Shown here: positions 1 to 11,287 of the stretch, piece by piece
Layout of the letters: each line of letters begins with the position of its first letter
Position numbering within the stretch: position 1 is the first letter of the stretch
NCBI RefSeq assembly: GCF_022376445.1
Contig: NW_025954962.1
Span: 1,674,001 to 1,738,000, forward strand
Direction: 5' to 3'
Length of the DNA stretch: 64,000 nucleotides
Source: Fomitopsis serialis
Taxonomy: Eukaryota > Basidiomycota > Agaricomycetes > Polyporales > Fomitopsidaceae
Notes under the pieces: generated by a model
What the model was told of the DNA's origin: nothing
The model's input: the letters and a program-made list of their open reading frames with translations, nothing else
Databases searched by the model: none
Translations under genes and position numbers: made by a program

Positions 1-302
1 AACGCGAGCAGGTATGTGCGATGTCCGCACACTCCGACGCGGGCGGGTGGGCTCACTGTGTCTGTGACTTTTCATTCTAGCTAAGTTCAGAGGCCGCGCC
101 ACTGATTCAGACGCGCCGCCTGGCCGGGTGCAGAGAGGGCAAGGTGACGCTGGCGGTGAACGGGCGGACTGGGCGCCGAGTGGCGTGCGTGCTGGACGGC
201 GCTGGCCCGGCGGTGGAGATCCTGGACATCGAAGGGGAGGAGGAGGATACGGAGGTGGAGGAGATGTCGACTGTGGAGACTGAGACGGGCGCAGAAGGGT
301 GA
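1..302 (+). CDS. 3' end of an unidentified gene (partial)
   Basis: The window opens in the last part of a plus-strand gene. A good intron (GTATGT at 12 to TTCTAG at 80) separates a few bases of one exon from a final exon at 81-302 that ends in TGA. The final exon gives about 73 residues with an acidic tail (a run of Glu/Asp before STVETETGAEG) and a compact stretch, EGKVTLAVNGRTGRRVACVL, that looks like the edge of a folded domain. I do not recognise the family. The opposite-strand reading of the same DNA is Pro/Ser-rich and looks like a shadow. Confidence 0.4.
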
Positions 303-723
303 TGCGGGGCACGATGGGGATGCATGTAGATAGGCGGCGGGGGCAGAATAGAGTGATGGACTGGGATATGCCCTGAGGCACCGCGCACGGCGGGGAACAG
401 AGGTGGATGGACGAAAGCGGCAGGCGCAGGACGCGTGGGGCGCACGGGGCTGCCGGGGGTGGGCGAGCCGGGGGGTGGGCCCGTCCTGCGGATTCGGGCG
501 TCGGCACCCGGCCCTGTTTCGAAAAATGCGGTTTAGGCTCGCTGATGGGAAGAGGATGAAGAAAGATCAGCTATGGAAATTGGCGTGACTTTCCGCGGAA
601 AATAGAACGCGTTACCGGGACGAGGACGAGCGAGGACCCTTTCCGCGTGTCCTCCGCCGCCAGTCGGCCATGTCATTTTATATCCCGCTCTGACTCAACC
701 GTTGGTCAATCATCACGCTCCTG
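303..723. other. Intergenic, upstream of the bZIP gene
   Basis: No coding region is recognised. It should hold the 3' UTR of the left gene and the promoter of the bZIP gene. A TATA-like stretch (TTTTATATCC) lies about 50 bp before the bZIP start. Confidence 0.4.
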
Positions 724-2228
724 ATGCCCCCGAGTCCTTCTCCTCCAAACAGGGCCAGCCCCGACGACCACGTCTCTCGCGTCTCCGAGGCTGCCCTCAG
801 GAAGAAGAAGAACGCAGACGCACAGGCCGCCTTTCGTGCCCGCCGCGCAAACTACATCGCCACCCTTGAGCAGACAGGTTCGGCCGTGCTCGTTCTGTCC
901 CGCCCACATGCGTATTCATCGCTCTTCCTTGACCCCTAGTCACCAATCTCGAGACCGTCGTCCTCCAGCTCCAGGACTCGTGCAAGGACGCAAAGTCCCA
1001 GAATGACGCCCTCCAGCGGGAGGTAGAGCGGTGGAAGCAGGCCACTCGACAGGCAGAGCGGACGGCGAGGAAGCTGTGGCAGGCGCAGCAGAGGAGCAGC
1101 GGGATGATCGCGAACGGCCAGTCGCACGAATACAGCTCTCTCCACCAGCCATCGGCCGTCGGCGCGCCGTCCATGTCTACCGGGCTCATCGCGCACTACG
1201 GCGACAACACCATGCGATACGCGTCGGGTGGCGATCAGTCGGTGTCGCTCGGAGGGGCCTTCCAGCATGCCGGGATGGCGCAGGACGTGCAGCAACGCTC
1301 GCCGACGGCCTACGCGAACGCCGTCGCCGCCGATGATGGCCGTTCTCAACATATGGATTCCCAGCGGATGCATCGATACGACCAATACTATGCCATGTCC
1401 AACGGGGCCGGCCACGACGGGACGTGGGCGCACAACGGCGGGCAGGCGAGCGTGTCGCCGAGTGACGTCTTGGACAGCGGAAGCTCTTCACATTCACCCA
1501 GCTACGTCGAATCGCCCACGCTCACATCTCCAGAGCTGGGGTACCCGCAATACAGCATGGACGAGAAGACCGACATCCTCGACTCGCCCTCCTACGTCTT
1601 CAACGCCGACAGCCGATCGATCTCTCCCGCCGTCTCGACCCCCACGTCCTCCTCATCTGCCTCATCCGTCGCCACTACGCCCTTTCAGTTCACATTTCAG
1701 AGCGAACCGATGATGCAGGATCGCTCCGAATTCGGCTATCGTCGCGCAGGCCCTGGTCCCCAGCTGACGCTGCATGGTGGAACAGCCGACATTACCGTGG
1801 CACCTCCGCGGCGTGATGGTTCGCGATACGGAGTGGCACCTCGCCTCACGAACCCTCTCACCGACCGCCCTATCACACAGGCCCTCGCAGCCTATTCACG
1901 CTCAGAAAACGGATCAGGAGGCAGAGACCGCGACAGCGACAACGAATCGACGTCATACGGCTACTCCAGATCACGCCAACGAAGCGAAGCCCCCTCCGCC
2001 GCGGGCTCGCGCTCGCCCTCTCCCGTGCCCCCCATATGCGGCACCCTCGCCGTCATCAAGGCGCAGGCGTTCGGTGCGCTGCGGCGGACGCGCACCAAGG
2101 GCAAGAGGACCACCGAGTCCGCCGCGAGGGCCGCCGTCGAGGCCCTTGAGGCCCGCGGCATTGAGATGGGCATCACCGTCGGCTCGAAGCGACCCCGCCT
2201 GCACGACGACGGCGATGCACAGCTATGA
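724..2228 (+). CDS. bZIP transcription factor
   Basis: Predicted nuclear DNA-binding regulator of about 480 residues in two exons (724-877 and 940-2228, with a 62-bp intron that splits the leucine zipper). The basic region, near residues 26-43, reads RKKKNADAQAAFRARR, the fungal N-x2-AQ-x2-FR type. After splicing the zipper continues TNLETVVLQLQDSC and a charged coiled coil (DALQREVERWKQA). The rest is low-complexity Ser/Gln/Pro sequence typical of activation regions. A basic C-terminal part (RRTRTKGKRTTESAARAAVE, later GSKRPRLHD) could be a nuclear localisation signal. The start is the first ATG in frame with the basic region. The class is clear; target genes and pathway cannot be told. Confidence 0.85.
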
Positions 2229-3157
2229 CCCACAGCCTAGATTCTATGTGATATCCCAACTAACATCTGTACGAATATCCATCCGCTCTTGGGACTCTGT
2301 AGATACGTCGCTCTCGACAGTGCTTTACTTATTGGCTATCGTGTTGCACGTCTCTCTCCCTGTAGAATAGCTGTTCATTCTGTAATATACGACAGTCAAA
2401 TCAATCCGGATGGTGTGTAGCCCTGTATCGACCAAAGCCAAATCGAGATGGCCACTTTCAGGGACGGCAGGTCTTAATATCACCGATCGCGGACTGGGAG
2501 TAACTGGAGTTGTTGATCATATCGCTGCATACACATGAGCACACACCATCGCCCTGATCGAGAACGAGTGGAGGGCGCGGAAGCAACTGCGGCTCATCAT
2601 ACAAGCCGGCGGCAACATCCCAGTACGAGCACTTGGATGAACAATTTTGATCTATGAAACCGGGCTGCAGTAGAGCCCACAAAAGAATCTCGAGTGCCTC
2701 CACAGTGCATTTGCATAAGTACCATGTATGCCTCCTGACAAGAGCGCCTGACTTGCTTCGTGCCGACAAATGGCTCGACACTCTGACGGTATGGGCGTCC
2801 ACACGCACACGGCACGATTGCATTGGCACGCAACACATGGCCTAAGGAACCACAGTTGCCGAAATATGCTGTCACTGCGGTGCGACATTTTCGGATGCCA
2901 TGAGAAAGAATCGGGGCCGACCATGAGCTCGCTGGCTTCGCCGCAACGGAGAGACGTACGTCGCGCACGCCGCGCACAACGATGCAGGGGTTACGCTCAG
3001 CGTGCACCTTCCCTGGGGAGCGAACTGCAGACAAAAACAGGATGCCTTGTATTGGACCACTCTTCCATCATTTGGTAGCCATGCCTTCGTCCGTCGGCTA
3101 TGATGACAGCGCTCCGAAGCTCCGACAATGGACTCGGACACCACGAGTCGCATGGCT
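2229..3157. other. Intergenic between convergent bZIP and GPI2 genes
   Basis: About 930 bp with only short open frames that have no family signature. The two flanking genes end towards it. I see no gene, repeat or RNA here. Confidence 0.4.
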
Positions 3158-4352
3158 CTACATGGGCTTCTCAGTTCTATTAACCCTGGGCACTGCCGGA
3201 TCCCAAGTTCCCCTGATCTCGCTAGAAGCCGGATGAGTTCACGCACGCCTAACGCTTCCGCATGATCGACACGTACTTCTTGTATTTTTGTGCCCACACG
3301 AGGACGCCAGGTGCCACAAAGGTGACGGACACGAAGGCCGTCATGGCTGCTCCGGTAGCCGTGCGTGACAGAGATTCCGCGGATAGAAGGGACGACAGGC
3401 ACAGTGCGATCGTGACAGCCGTCTGAACGATGGGTGGCCCGGCCTGGAGCGTGGGTGTTAGCCGGGATGACTTTGACAAGGCTGGGAACATCACCTGGAG
3501 GCGGCGACGGAGCATCGGGAATAATGCAAACAGCTGCACGGACACCAACATCAGGCCGAACACCGAGAGATCACTTGGCAGTCGAGATGCCAGGACCACC
3601 GACGATGATATCGCCGCATTCATCGACAAGACGGATGTCAGCCTGCGAACAGCAGCCACAAGTCGTGAGGATAAGGGCACCACATATGAAATGGTGGTTT
3701 GCCTGACCTTTCGCGGAGATGCATGTCCAGCGGCATGGCAGTGTAATCTGCCAGAAGCGCGTTGAGAACGAACAGGGAGGCCGATAAGGCCCAGATGGAG
3801 TCCGACGAAGTCGCCGCTGTCAGCGTCCGTAATACCGGCGACACAGACATGAGGGCCAAGAATACTAATATCGAAGACTTCACAATCTTCGCACCTGCAG
3901 GAGACCATGAGCCAGGCGTCAGCAGAGTAAGTGTTCTACTCACGACTTGTGTTAGCAGATGCCCCGCGCAGTGCGCGTCCGCTACTGCAGCAGTCGAGGA
4001 GCTCCCACACGGACCAGCCTGCTAGGAATGTGGCTACCGACGCCCAGACAAGAGCCCGAGGGTCCAACCGACGGTCGTTCAGCTGAACGAAGATGGCAAC
4101 GAAGATTACAATGGTTGCGAGGTGCTGCGAGATGGCGAAGGAGGACCGCACTAAATACCAGTACGTATATGGCCTGAAATTCGCTATACGGCACACGACC
4201 ACGTCAAACTAGCTACAGCAACGATAGACACAAAATCACGAACCATTCCTGCTTAAGGATGACAGAAATGTCTCTGGGACATAGTTATCTGGGTATGTTT
4301 TCTTCTTCCACAGGACTCGCTCCCATTCGTCCTCCCAAGCGGTTTCGGTCAT
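3158..4352 (-). CDS. GPI2: GPI2/PIG-C subunit of GPI-GlcNAc transferase
   Basis: Membrane subunit of the ER complex that transfers GlcNAc to phosphatidylinositol, the first step of GPI-anchor synthesis. Five exons (4352-4244, 4183-3944, 3894-3708, 3642-3277, 3221-3158) with consensus splice sites give 321 residues, the usual family length. Family hallmarks are in order: KKKTYPDNYVPETFL near the N-terminus, NFRPYTYWYLVRSSFAISQH, SPVLRTLTAATSSDSIWAL, the hydrophobic LSVFGLMLVSVQLFALFPML, and the C-terminal VWAQKYKNEIRGTWD. The last motif appears only if the 55-bp terminal intron (3222-3276) is removed. Reading through that intron would end the protein early with a non-family tail. Several hydrophobic segments fit a multi-pass membrane protein. 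No frameshift is seen. Confidence 0.93.
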
Positions 4353-5431
4353 GCATGTGGCCGAAGCGCGGTGGACGGCACCAAGAACAGCAGTGGTAGA
4401 CCCAGTTCGCAGCCTACACGCTCAACCGCAGTGACGACAATTCCAGACGGAGTTATAGACTAGTGACCTGGGACCCGCCAGTGAGCATGGTCGGTGGTGG
4501 ATGCCACCGAAACGTCGCGTTATATTAGACGCCCATGTCTGCCCGCACCATACCGCATCAAGTCATGTGAGCTTGACCTGAGTGTACTTGAGTGCTTCAG
4601 AATATATTCCTCACACAATATCAATGCCGGTGCTCTATGAAACAGAAAAGGTAAGACACAAAGAGCTCGTAAAAGATCAATGTTGAGCTAGCGGCTGCGG
4701 GAATGTTTATCGCGTGTACCGTACAGGCCGCAATTCCAATGCACCAAAGGTGTGGTTGCCCTCAGAAGCCAACTACTTACTTGACTGGAAGCTCTGGGCT
4801 GCATCGCCGCCAGTGCAGAAGCAACACAGCGACAGCTTAGTGTGCACCATCCGAACCTACATGTGACAGCAGCTCGCAGAAGACGGATGAGGGCGGTGAG
4901 AATTTGGTATGGAGTATCCCTAGCCTTGGTAAGTCGATGCCGTTAGTCTACCCCTTGCATCAGCTAGCAGGCCGCACACGCGCTGCCCGCGGACAATACG
5001 AGGACCCTGTTATCGGTAGCAGAAGATCCTCGAGGCAGCCTGTATGCCAAATCTGACGAATCGAGACATGCGTTTATTGGCCCCTTCACGAAGTTTAACT
5101 TGAAATGCGCGTAGGTGGAACCATTCCTCCTGCGGTGGTCGGCAGTGGACGGGCGCGGCATGGTTTGTAGCCACCGGAATGCAGTTTCCTGCGGATCATA
5201 TTGAGACTGAGTGATGGTGCAACTGGACACTCTGACGCAGACGGGTAGGATACTTCCATGAGCCACCGTGGTGCATGCTGTCGGGCATGTCGGTGTCGCG
5301 TGTATGTTGGTGAATATCATATACAGGGACCATGAGAAGATGGCACCGACAGCAGAGAACGTGGGTGCTGGTGAAGCAGGATAGGTAACAGATCGAGCAG
5401 AAAGAAGATGAATTAAGAGCGACCCCGACAT
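4353..5431. other. Intergenic, no gene recognised
   Basis: About 1.1 kb upstream of GPI2. A 155-codon open frame on the minus strand (5431-4964) has no recognisable domain and no homologous splice pattern, and I do not support it as a gene. No repeats stand out. Confidence 0.35.
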
Positions 5432-5844
5432 CTAGTCCCACTATCATGGACAGCACCCCAATCAGTTCTTGACATTCGCAAGTCGGATGAAGGATTCAGG
5501 TTGCTCACCACAAGGCCCTCTTCTTGCCTCGCCTCTGGTACTCTGGGGGCTTTCTTGTTCGCTTCCACTTTCGCTGCCAATTCGCCGCGTTTGGGATTGG
5601 AAGCCTGCGTCCCTCTCGATTGTTCCTTCGTGTTATGAAGCATAGATTAGATACCTGCACTCCATTTTGAAGTGGATATTCTACGCACTGCTTTCTGCCG
5701 TCTCTCTGCTGCTTCCGCCGCTGCCGCGCGGGGATCTGGTCCTCGCGGGGGAGCAGACCTGCTAGCTTGCCCCTGCTGCACGGGCTCGTCTGCAAGTGTG
5801 CGTCCGCCAAGAGCACCGGCAGACTTCGAACAGAGGGAACCCAT
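5432..5844 (-). CDS. Small N-myristoylation candidate protein with LVWD tail
   Basis: A 93-residue protein in three exons (5844-5689, 5625-5509, and a 9-nt exon 5440-5432). It starts MGSLCSKSAG: Gly2 followed by Ser/Cys/Ser/Lys fits an N-myristoylation plus palmitoylation signal, so membrane anchoring is likely. The middle is Ala/Arg/Gln-rich (AAAEAAERRQKA) and predicted helical. It is followed by RGTQASNPKRGELAAKVEAN, and after the last splice it ends EEGLVWD. The splice choices are set by frame and by the tail, which I believe is conserved in a small, uncharacterised fungal family. The final exon encodes only Trp-Asp-stop and would be missed by most gene finders. Function unknown. Confidence 0.7.
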
Positions 5845-6367
5845 GTCGTAAGTCGTAAGATTATAGTCGCGTGCAAGAATACAGTATCGAGAATGTCAAT
5901 GTCCCGCCAGCGGGGTGCTGAGCTATCCAAGCTTAGGAGTCTGACTCTCCCAGGCCCGAGTACCAGTAGAGCACTTGGCGCCGAACGTGATCTTGGCTAT
6001 GCATCAGCACAGCTACTGTTTCTGCATAGCTCCGCGCGCAGACTACTGTGCGCGCATCTTCTCGAGATGAGATGAATGGCAGGGGCGGGAGCTGTGGTCC
6101 AAGAAGCCACTTCGTGGAGAACAGTAAGTGGAAGGCACGGTTCGAAGTCGGCGTTAGAACAGTCCCTATGCACCGAGTCGCGCATACTAAGATTACAGTA
6201 TAAATATACAGGCATGAATGTCGACAAGCCACATGGAATCTACCAATATCACCAGAAAATGAGTAGACAGGATCAGTAGGTTGGGCTATCGGATACGCTG
6301 GTGTATTCCTGGCGACCAACGTCCTGGCGGTTGCGACTCCAAAGTTCGCGCACCCGGTTACTCAGAT
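5845..6367. other. Intergenic between two minus-strand small genes
   Basis: About 520 bp that should hold the promoter of the myristoylation-candidate gene and the 3' end of the next one. No further gene is supported. Confidence 0.35.
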
Positions 6368-7082
6368 CTAACCTGATATCCTCAGGCTGTCTTTGCGGGA
6401 CCCAGGCCTTCGTACAGACAACGGGTAAGCAGAAGCAAATATAAGCATGTCAAGTAACACTTACCTCCCACCATCTCCTACCCGCACTCCATGCCAGACT
6501 CGTGTCCATCCCGCCTTGATCATCCTAGCTTTGATGCCGGCACCCAGAAGGAGTCCGAAGACTGTCAGGAGGAAGATGGTTACGACCAACTGATCTCGAG
6601 GTGAATCCCTCTCTGCAGGTGAAGAATAGGTCTCAGTGATATGTATACCAGCAAGGAGACGCTGCACTCACGGAAGCATCTGGCTTCAACGTCGCCCTCC
6701 TTCCCTGTTGCCGTGTCAGGGTTCGCGACACCAAGCTTCGCATTGGCACATATAGGCAGGTTCTGATTGAGACACCATTGCTTTGTACATGATAGACACG
6801 GCTGCTTCGGATTATCTGGTATCTGCATATGCAGGATAGTGTAATTCTGGAAGCAGATGCCTAACGCCTTGCGTTCAGTCGCGGTCGTCAATCGCACAGC
6901 AGTACACGGACGCACATTTGCAGAAGTCCGTAGCCTCCCACTTGTGTCCTAGAATGGCGTTCACAGAGACCTACGAGCTACGTTGTAACGCAACTGTGTC
7001 ATTCATTGCTGAGAATGAAAGTAGAGCTTACAGCAGAGTAGCAGAGGAATAGGAGGATGTACAGCCGGCAGGACGCCCGCAT
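6368..7082 (-). CDS. Cys-rich single-pass membrane protein (uncharacterised fungal family)
   Basis: About 160 residues in five exons. An N-terminal signal peptide (MRASCRLYILLFLCYSAVS) is followed by a Cys-rich luminal or extracellular part. After splicing this reads EATDFCKCICFQNYTIL, then CLSCTKQWCLNQNLPIC and EARCFQRDSPRD. A transmembrane helix follows (QLVVTIFLLTVFGLLLGAGI), then a short basic tail. The donor that rejoins FCKC to ICFQNYT lies inside what would otherwise be a longer open frame; it is chosen because it restores a regular CxC pattern and phase. The family looks conserved in fungi but I know no function. It is divergently transcribed from ARP1 with about 170 bp between the starts. 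Confidence 0.65.
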
Positions 7083-7251
7083 GGTGGACGTAGCAGGATG
7101 AGGCGCGACGCGCCGGTCACGCTTCCACGACGCGTCCTCCCATCCTGCCTCAAGCCTCCATCTGGGCGTACTCCGCTCTTCCTTCAGCCACACTCTTTTG
7201 CTTTACAACGATCCTCTTTCAGGGCGCATAGACTGCCGACACTATAGAACC
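7083..7251. promoter_or_regulatory. Shared divergent promoter region
   Basis: Only 169 bp separate the start codons of the minus-strand Cys-rich membrane protein and plus-strand ARP1, so both promoters must overlap here. No clear TATA box or known factor site is visible. Confidence 0.35.
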
Positions 7252-8854
7252 ATGTCGGCTGAATTCGAGGACGTTCTCACCAACCAACCGGTCGTAATTG
7301 ACAATGTTAGTATTCCAGCGGCAGCGTATATTTGCAGAATCGAGTGCTAACACGGTCCATTGCGCTTGTCTTAGGGTCTGGCACAATAAAGGCAGGATTC
7401 GCAGGCCAAGATCATCCGAAATGTTTCTTCCCGTCTTTGTGCGTCTTCACGGTTAGGGCCATCCCCCGACCGATATGCATGGACTGCTCACTGCGCGTTC
7501 TGCGGCTTCTTCGACAGTGTCGGTCGGCCAAAGCACATACGTGTCATGGCTGGTGCCCTGGAGGGGGACGTATTCATTGGTAGGAAGGCGCAGGAGTTCC
7601 GCGGGTTGCTCAAGATAAAATACCCCATGGAACATGGAATTGTCACGGATTGGGATGACATGGAGCGGATATGGAGTTGGGTTTACGCTGAAGAGCTTGG
7701 AACACTGAGCGAGGAGGTGTGTCAGTCCTTTGATGTGTGCCCGCTCACTCGTTGATCCCCGGTCTGTAGCATCCCGTACTACTGACGGAGGCACCACTGA
7801 ACCCTCGGCATAATCGAGACGTCGCGGCGCAAATCTTCTTCGACACATTCAACGTTCCTGCTCTCTTATCTCTGTACAAGCTGTACTCTCATTGTAAGCA
7901 TCGGGCATTGCGACCGCGTGCAACTGATCCAAGCTCTTGCGGCCCAGGTATTCCTCAGGCCGGACAACAGGTATCGTACTAGACTCGGGCGATGGTGTTA
8001 CACATGCCGTACCTGTGTTTGAGGGCTTCTCAATGCCACATGCCATTCGAAGAGTAGATGTTGCAGGAAGGTATGTGTCAAGCCTTACACGTACTTACCA
8101 GCTACGAACCGTCGGCGCAGAGATGTGACAGACCACCTGCAATTGCTCTTGAGGAAGTCGGGACACCATCTACACACTACCGCAGAACGTGAGGTCGTTC
8201 GAACCATCAAGGAGAAATGCTGCTACGTTGCGTTGAATCCCGCCAAAGAGGAGAAGGACTCTCTCGGCCGAAACGAAGAATTCCGGTTACCTGACGGGAA
8301 CACAGTTCAAGTGCGCTCTTCGTCCCGTATCAAGCGGGCATGTCCTGATGTACGGACTTCCTTTAGCTGGGTCCAGAGCGCTTCCGTGCGCCAGAAATCC
8401 TATTCAACCCTGAGCTCATCGGGCAGGAGTATGCGGGCGTGCACCAAGTGGTAGTCGATGCAATCAACAGAGTGGATCTCGACCTTCGCAAGTCGCTGTT
8501 TTCAAACATCGTCCTCAGCGGTGGCAGCACCCTATGTCGCGGTGCGTATTAACAGATAAGTCGTCAGGCTCGATATATTGAACGTTGGAGCAGGTTTCGG
8601 CGACCGTCTACTGAACGAGGTGAAGAAACTCGCCCTGAAAGATGTCAAGATCAAGATTTACGCACCTCCGGAACGCAAGTACTCTACTTGGATCGGTGGT
8701 TCTATCCTGGCGGGTCTCAACACTTTCAAGAAGGTAATCTAGTTCCAGTTCTTCTCTACGTCAACCCTCTTAACAGTGGCAATCACAGATGTGGGTATCA
8801 GCGGAGGAATACCAAGAGGATCCCGACATCATTCACAAGAAGCTGGGTTTCTGA
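7252..8854 (+). CDS. ARP1: Actin-related protein 1 (centractin), one frameshift
   Basis: Core filament subunit of dynactin, which links dynein to cargo. The product, about 378 residues over about eight exons, matches centractin throughout: [19 protein letters not shown] (the ATP-binding loop of the actin fold), [89 protein letters not shown] and the C-terminal [12 protein letters not shown]. The VMAGALEGD and [15 protein letters not shown] forms separate it from conventional actin. Near 7866 the sequence reads CTCTTATC where the family ([13 protein letters not shown]) needs CTCTTTATC, so the frame is lost by one base and then resumes correctly to the next splice site. I read this as a sequencing error in a T run. 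If the deletion is real, the gene is dead. Confidence 0.9.
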
Positions 8855-9222
8855 GGTGGCATCCCCATTTTGCTGTTGGTTCTGTGCTGTCCAGTCGTAG
8901 CCATATTCTATGTCCACATATGATACCCCTCATTGTAATCTGTGCCGTTTTCTCCTGGGGATTGAGACATACATGAGTTCGGCATCGCACTTGCCTAGTA
9001 TAAAATCTCAGAGAGGGTCCGCGTTCTACGCGATCCATGGTCCTCAGTCATGGTAAAGCCCACTTCATATACACCATGAGATCCGCATGCGCATAGTATT
9101 CATGAGAAAGGAGATGGCGGGCATACGCGATAGGATACAGTCACGGGGAGTTTTGCGGAAAGTGGCCGACAGCGCGATGCAACGATGATGAAAGCATGAA
9201 TAAGGTACAGTGCGCACAGCCC
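8855..9222. other. Intergenic between convergent ARP1 and RPS24
   Basis: About 370 bp holding the 3' UTRs of two convergent genes. Nothing else is recognised. Confidence 0.4.
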
Positions 9223-9911
9223 CTACTTGCCCTTCTTGGGAGGCTCCGCTGCCTTCGCCTTTTTCGTGCCGCGGAGCTGTGGAGGAGCGAGATCAGTTGT
9301 AAGTCGGACAACGATGTGGGATCTCCCTCACCTTCTTCGCACGGTTCTTCCGCTCCTTCCGCAGCTTACGGTTGGTCTTCGGTGGTGCCGTCGTGAGACC
9401 AGACTGCGAGAGAACATTGAGTTGCGAGCGCAGAGAGTAGGGATCAATTGGCATACCCGAATCAATCGGTACTTGGGCTCGAACTTCATTTGCGACGCCT
9501 CGTCGTCGTAGATCAGGGCAAAGCCCGTGCTGCGCCCTCCACCGAAAGCTGTCCTGAAGCCGAAAGGAACGACGCGCGACTTGTCGGCCTTGTACATCTT
9601 CGCGAGCTGCTCCGCGAGCTCATTCTTGGGGACATTCGCGCGCGATGGGTGGAGGACATCCACGACGAACTGGCGGCGGGCGAGCAGCCGGTTGGTGATG
9701 AACTTGCGCGTTCGGATGGTGATGGGTGCTGCTGCGTCGGCCTGTCGAGAGGGGAGCAAAACGGTCAGTCGGACGAGCTCTCCCCTGGCCGGACGTGTGC
9801 ATCCAATCCACAAAACTTCCATCCACCCTCTCCTCGCCGCGTTTGGGCCGATCCAGCCCGTCGAACATCCCAGCACACGTCCAGCATCATGATAGACAAC
9901 GTACTCACCAT
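9223..9911 (-). CDS. RPS24: 40S ribosomal protein eS24
   Basis: Small-subunit ribosomal protein of 136 residues, close to the family norm of about 130-135. After the start comes [19 protein letters not shown], then [20 protein letters not shown], the signature [28 protein letters not shown], and a very basic tail ([24 protein letters not shown]). The first exon carries only the ATG (9911-9909), followed at once by a GTGAGT donor. The 167-bp intron 1 (9908-9742) is long for this genome, a common pattern in ribosomal protein genes. Two further introns precede the basic tail. No frameshift is seen. Confidence 0.95.
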
Positions 9912-10183
9912 GATTAGTATCCCCGCCTTTTGAATCCCGTTACCTTGGTCGTCGACTGGCCCGATGAGGACGTCTGTGCGCTCTGTCTAAGGATGGAGCC
10001 AAACAGCATCAAACATTCGCTGTGGCTGCGACCGCTCGTCGGCGCCTAATCGCTCACGTATCGGTCCAGTCGTCAGTGTCGCGCCTATTTACCCCGCAGT
10101 GCTCAGTACGCATAGGTCCACTGCGGCCGTATTTATTCTGCTCTCTATCTGATACTCTGCTCGTCGACTTGCTGCATACTGCT
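9912..10183. promoter_or_regulatory. Divergent promoter between RPS24 and the DUF4870-type gene
   Basis: About 270 bp between two divergent start codons. Pyrimidine-rich stretches are present, but no site can be named with confidence. Confidence 0.3.
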
Positions 10184-10953
10184 ATGAGCCGCACTAACTT
10201 TGCTACTTCCTTTGCCCCCTATGTGAGTCTCGGACTGGTGCCCTTTCTGCGAGGTGCTCACGGGAGTCGCAGCAACCGCCTCCGGACGACCCGTCCTATG
10301 CATCCTCGTCTAGACAAGCGTCTCGGCCATGGCTTCCCAGCATCTCTGCCAACAATCCATGTCGTACCAGTCCGGCGGTGTGCCATCATTCAACACATCT
10401 CAAGCAGGCGGAGAGGACGTAGAGGCGGAAGCGGCGAGCAGCATATGGGAGACACGATTCGGCATGAGAGTCGATATGCTTGCGGCGTTCTCCTATCTGC
10501 TCGGACCTATATCAGGTGCGCACTGTGCATCATGTCTGGGCAACGCTCATGAGGATGGGACACTGTAGCACTACTTGTGCTCATACTCGAGACGCACAAT
10601 GACTACGTGCGATTCCACGGTAAGTGCACTGCATGGGACCGTCTCCTCGCAGGCTCATGCGGAAGGTTTGTCTTATAGCATACCAGTCGGCCTTGCTCAC
10701 GGGACCTCTACTCTTGCTGCGGATAATCGCCGCGTTGCTTCAATTGCCCTCTATACTGTGTACGTTCCTTACACTTCTGCTCGTAGTGTCTTGCCTTTAC
10801 ATGATGTAAGCATACTCCCTCCTTATTGCCAGCACGAGCTGACGGCTCTTTCCCAGTTGGCGGGCGTACATCGATGCTGCCCGGAACGGGCTTGTACGCT
10901 TCCAAATACCACGGATCGGACCACTGGCTGACCAATGGGTAGCCGAAGAATAG
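10184..10953 (+). CDS. DUF4870/Tic20-like small membrane protein
   Basis: Predicted four-helix membrane protein of about 200 residues. The conserved core is WETRFGMRVDMLAAFSYLLG, then after splicing ALLVLILETHNDYVRFHAYQ, SALLTGPLLLLRIIAALLQL, and a C-terminal WRAYIDAARNGLVRFQIPRI followed by GPLADQW. This order (helix, loop with N-x-(Y/F)-V-R-F-H-A-x-Q-S, helices, then ARNG and a P-x-(I/L)-G-x-(L/I)-A end) is the DUF4870/UPF0132 pattern. Introns after GPIS, RFH and YM are supported by frame and by donor and acceptor sites. The N-terminus is less certain. The start MSRTNFATSFAPY, then QPPPDDPSYASS, looks right, but the frame must shift by one base near 10325 to reach the core, possibly another missing G. 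Confidence 0.7.
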
Positions 10954-11287
10954 ACAAGCCAGCCTACGTAGACGTTCAGCTCCGTGTTCGCGCAGAGTGC
11001 TGGATCAATCAATATTATACGAATATGGACCCGAGGCATTGCTGCTCAGCTACGTTCTGCAATATTGTTGGCCCGACACACTGCACACAGCGTCGTATGT
11101 CCAAGGAACCATTCTTGTTCATGTGAGATAGATTGGTAGCGATGCATGCAACACGATGGCAAAGATGATGATGATACACAACGATGCGAGACATTAGGAC
11201 AATACACACGAGGACCCAGCCTGGATTATCCGTAGTAATGTGAGGATATCAAGAGTCGTTATAGAAGTCGTTCGTCGAGCCGCCTCA
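10954..11287. other. Intergenic between convergent genes
   Basis: About 330 bp where a plus-strand and a minus-strand gene end towards each other. No gene is recognised. Confidence 0.4.

Noticed and set aside
4964..5431. 155-codon minus-strand open frame downstream of the small lipid-anchor gene
   Set aside because: No recognisable domain, no consistent splice structure, and it begins at the last exon of another gene. Treated as chance.
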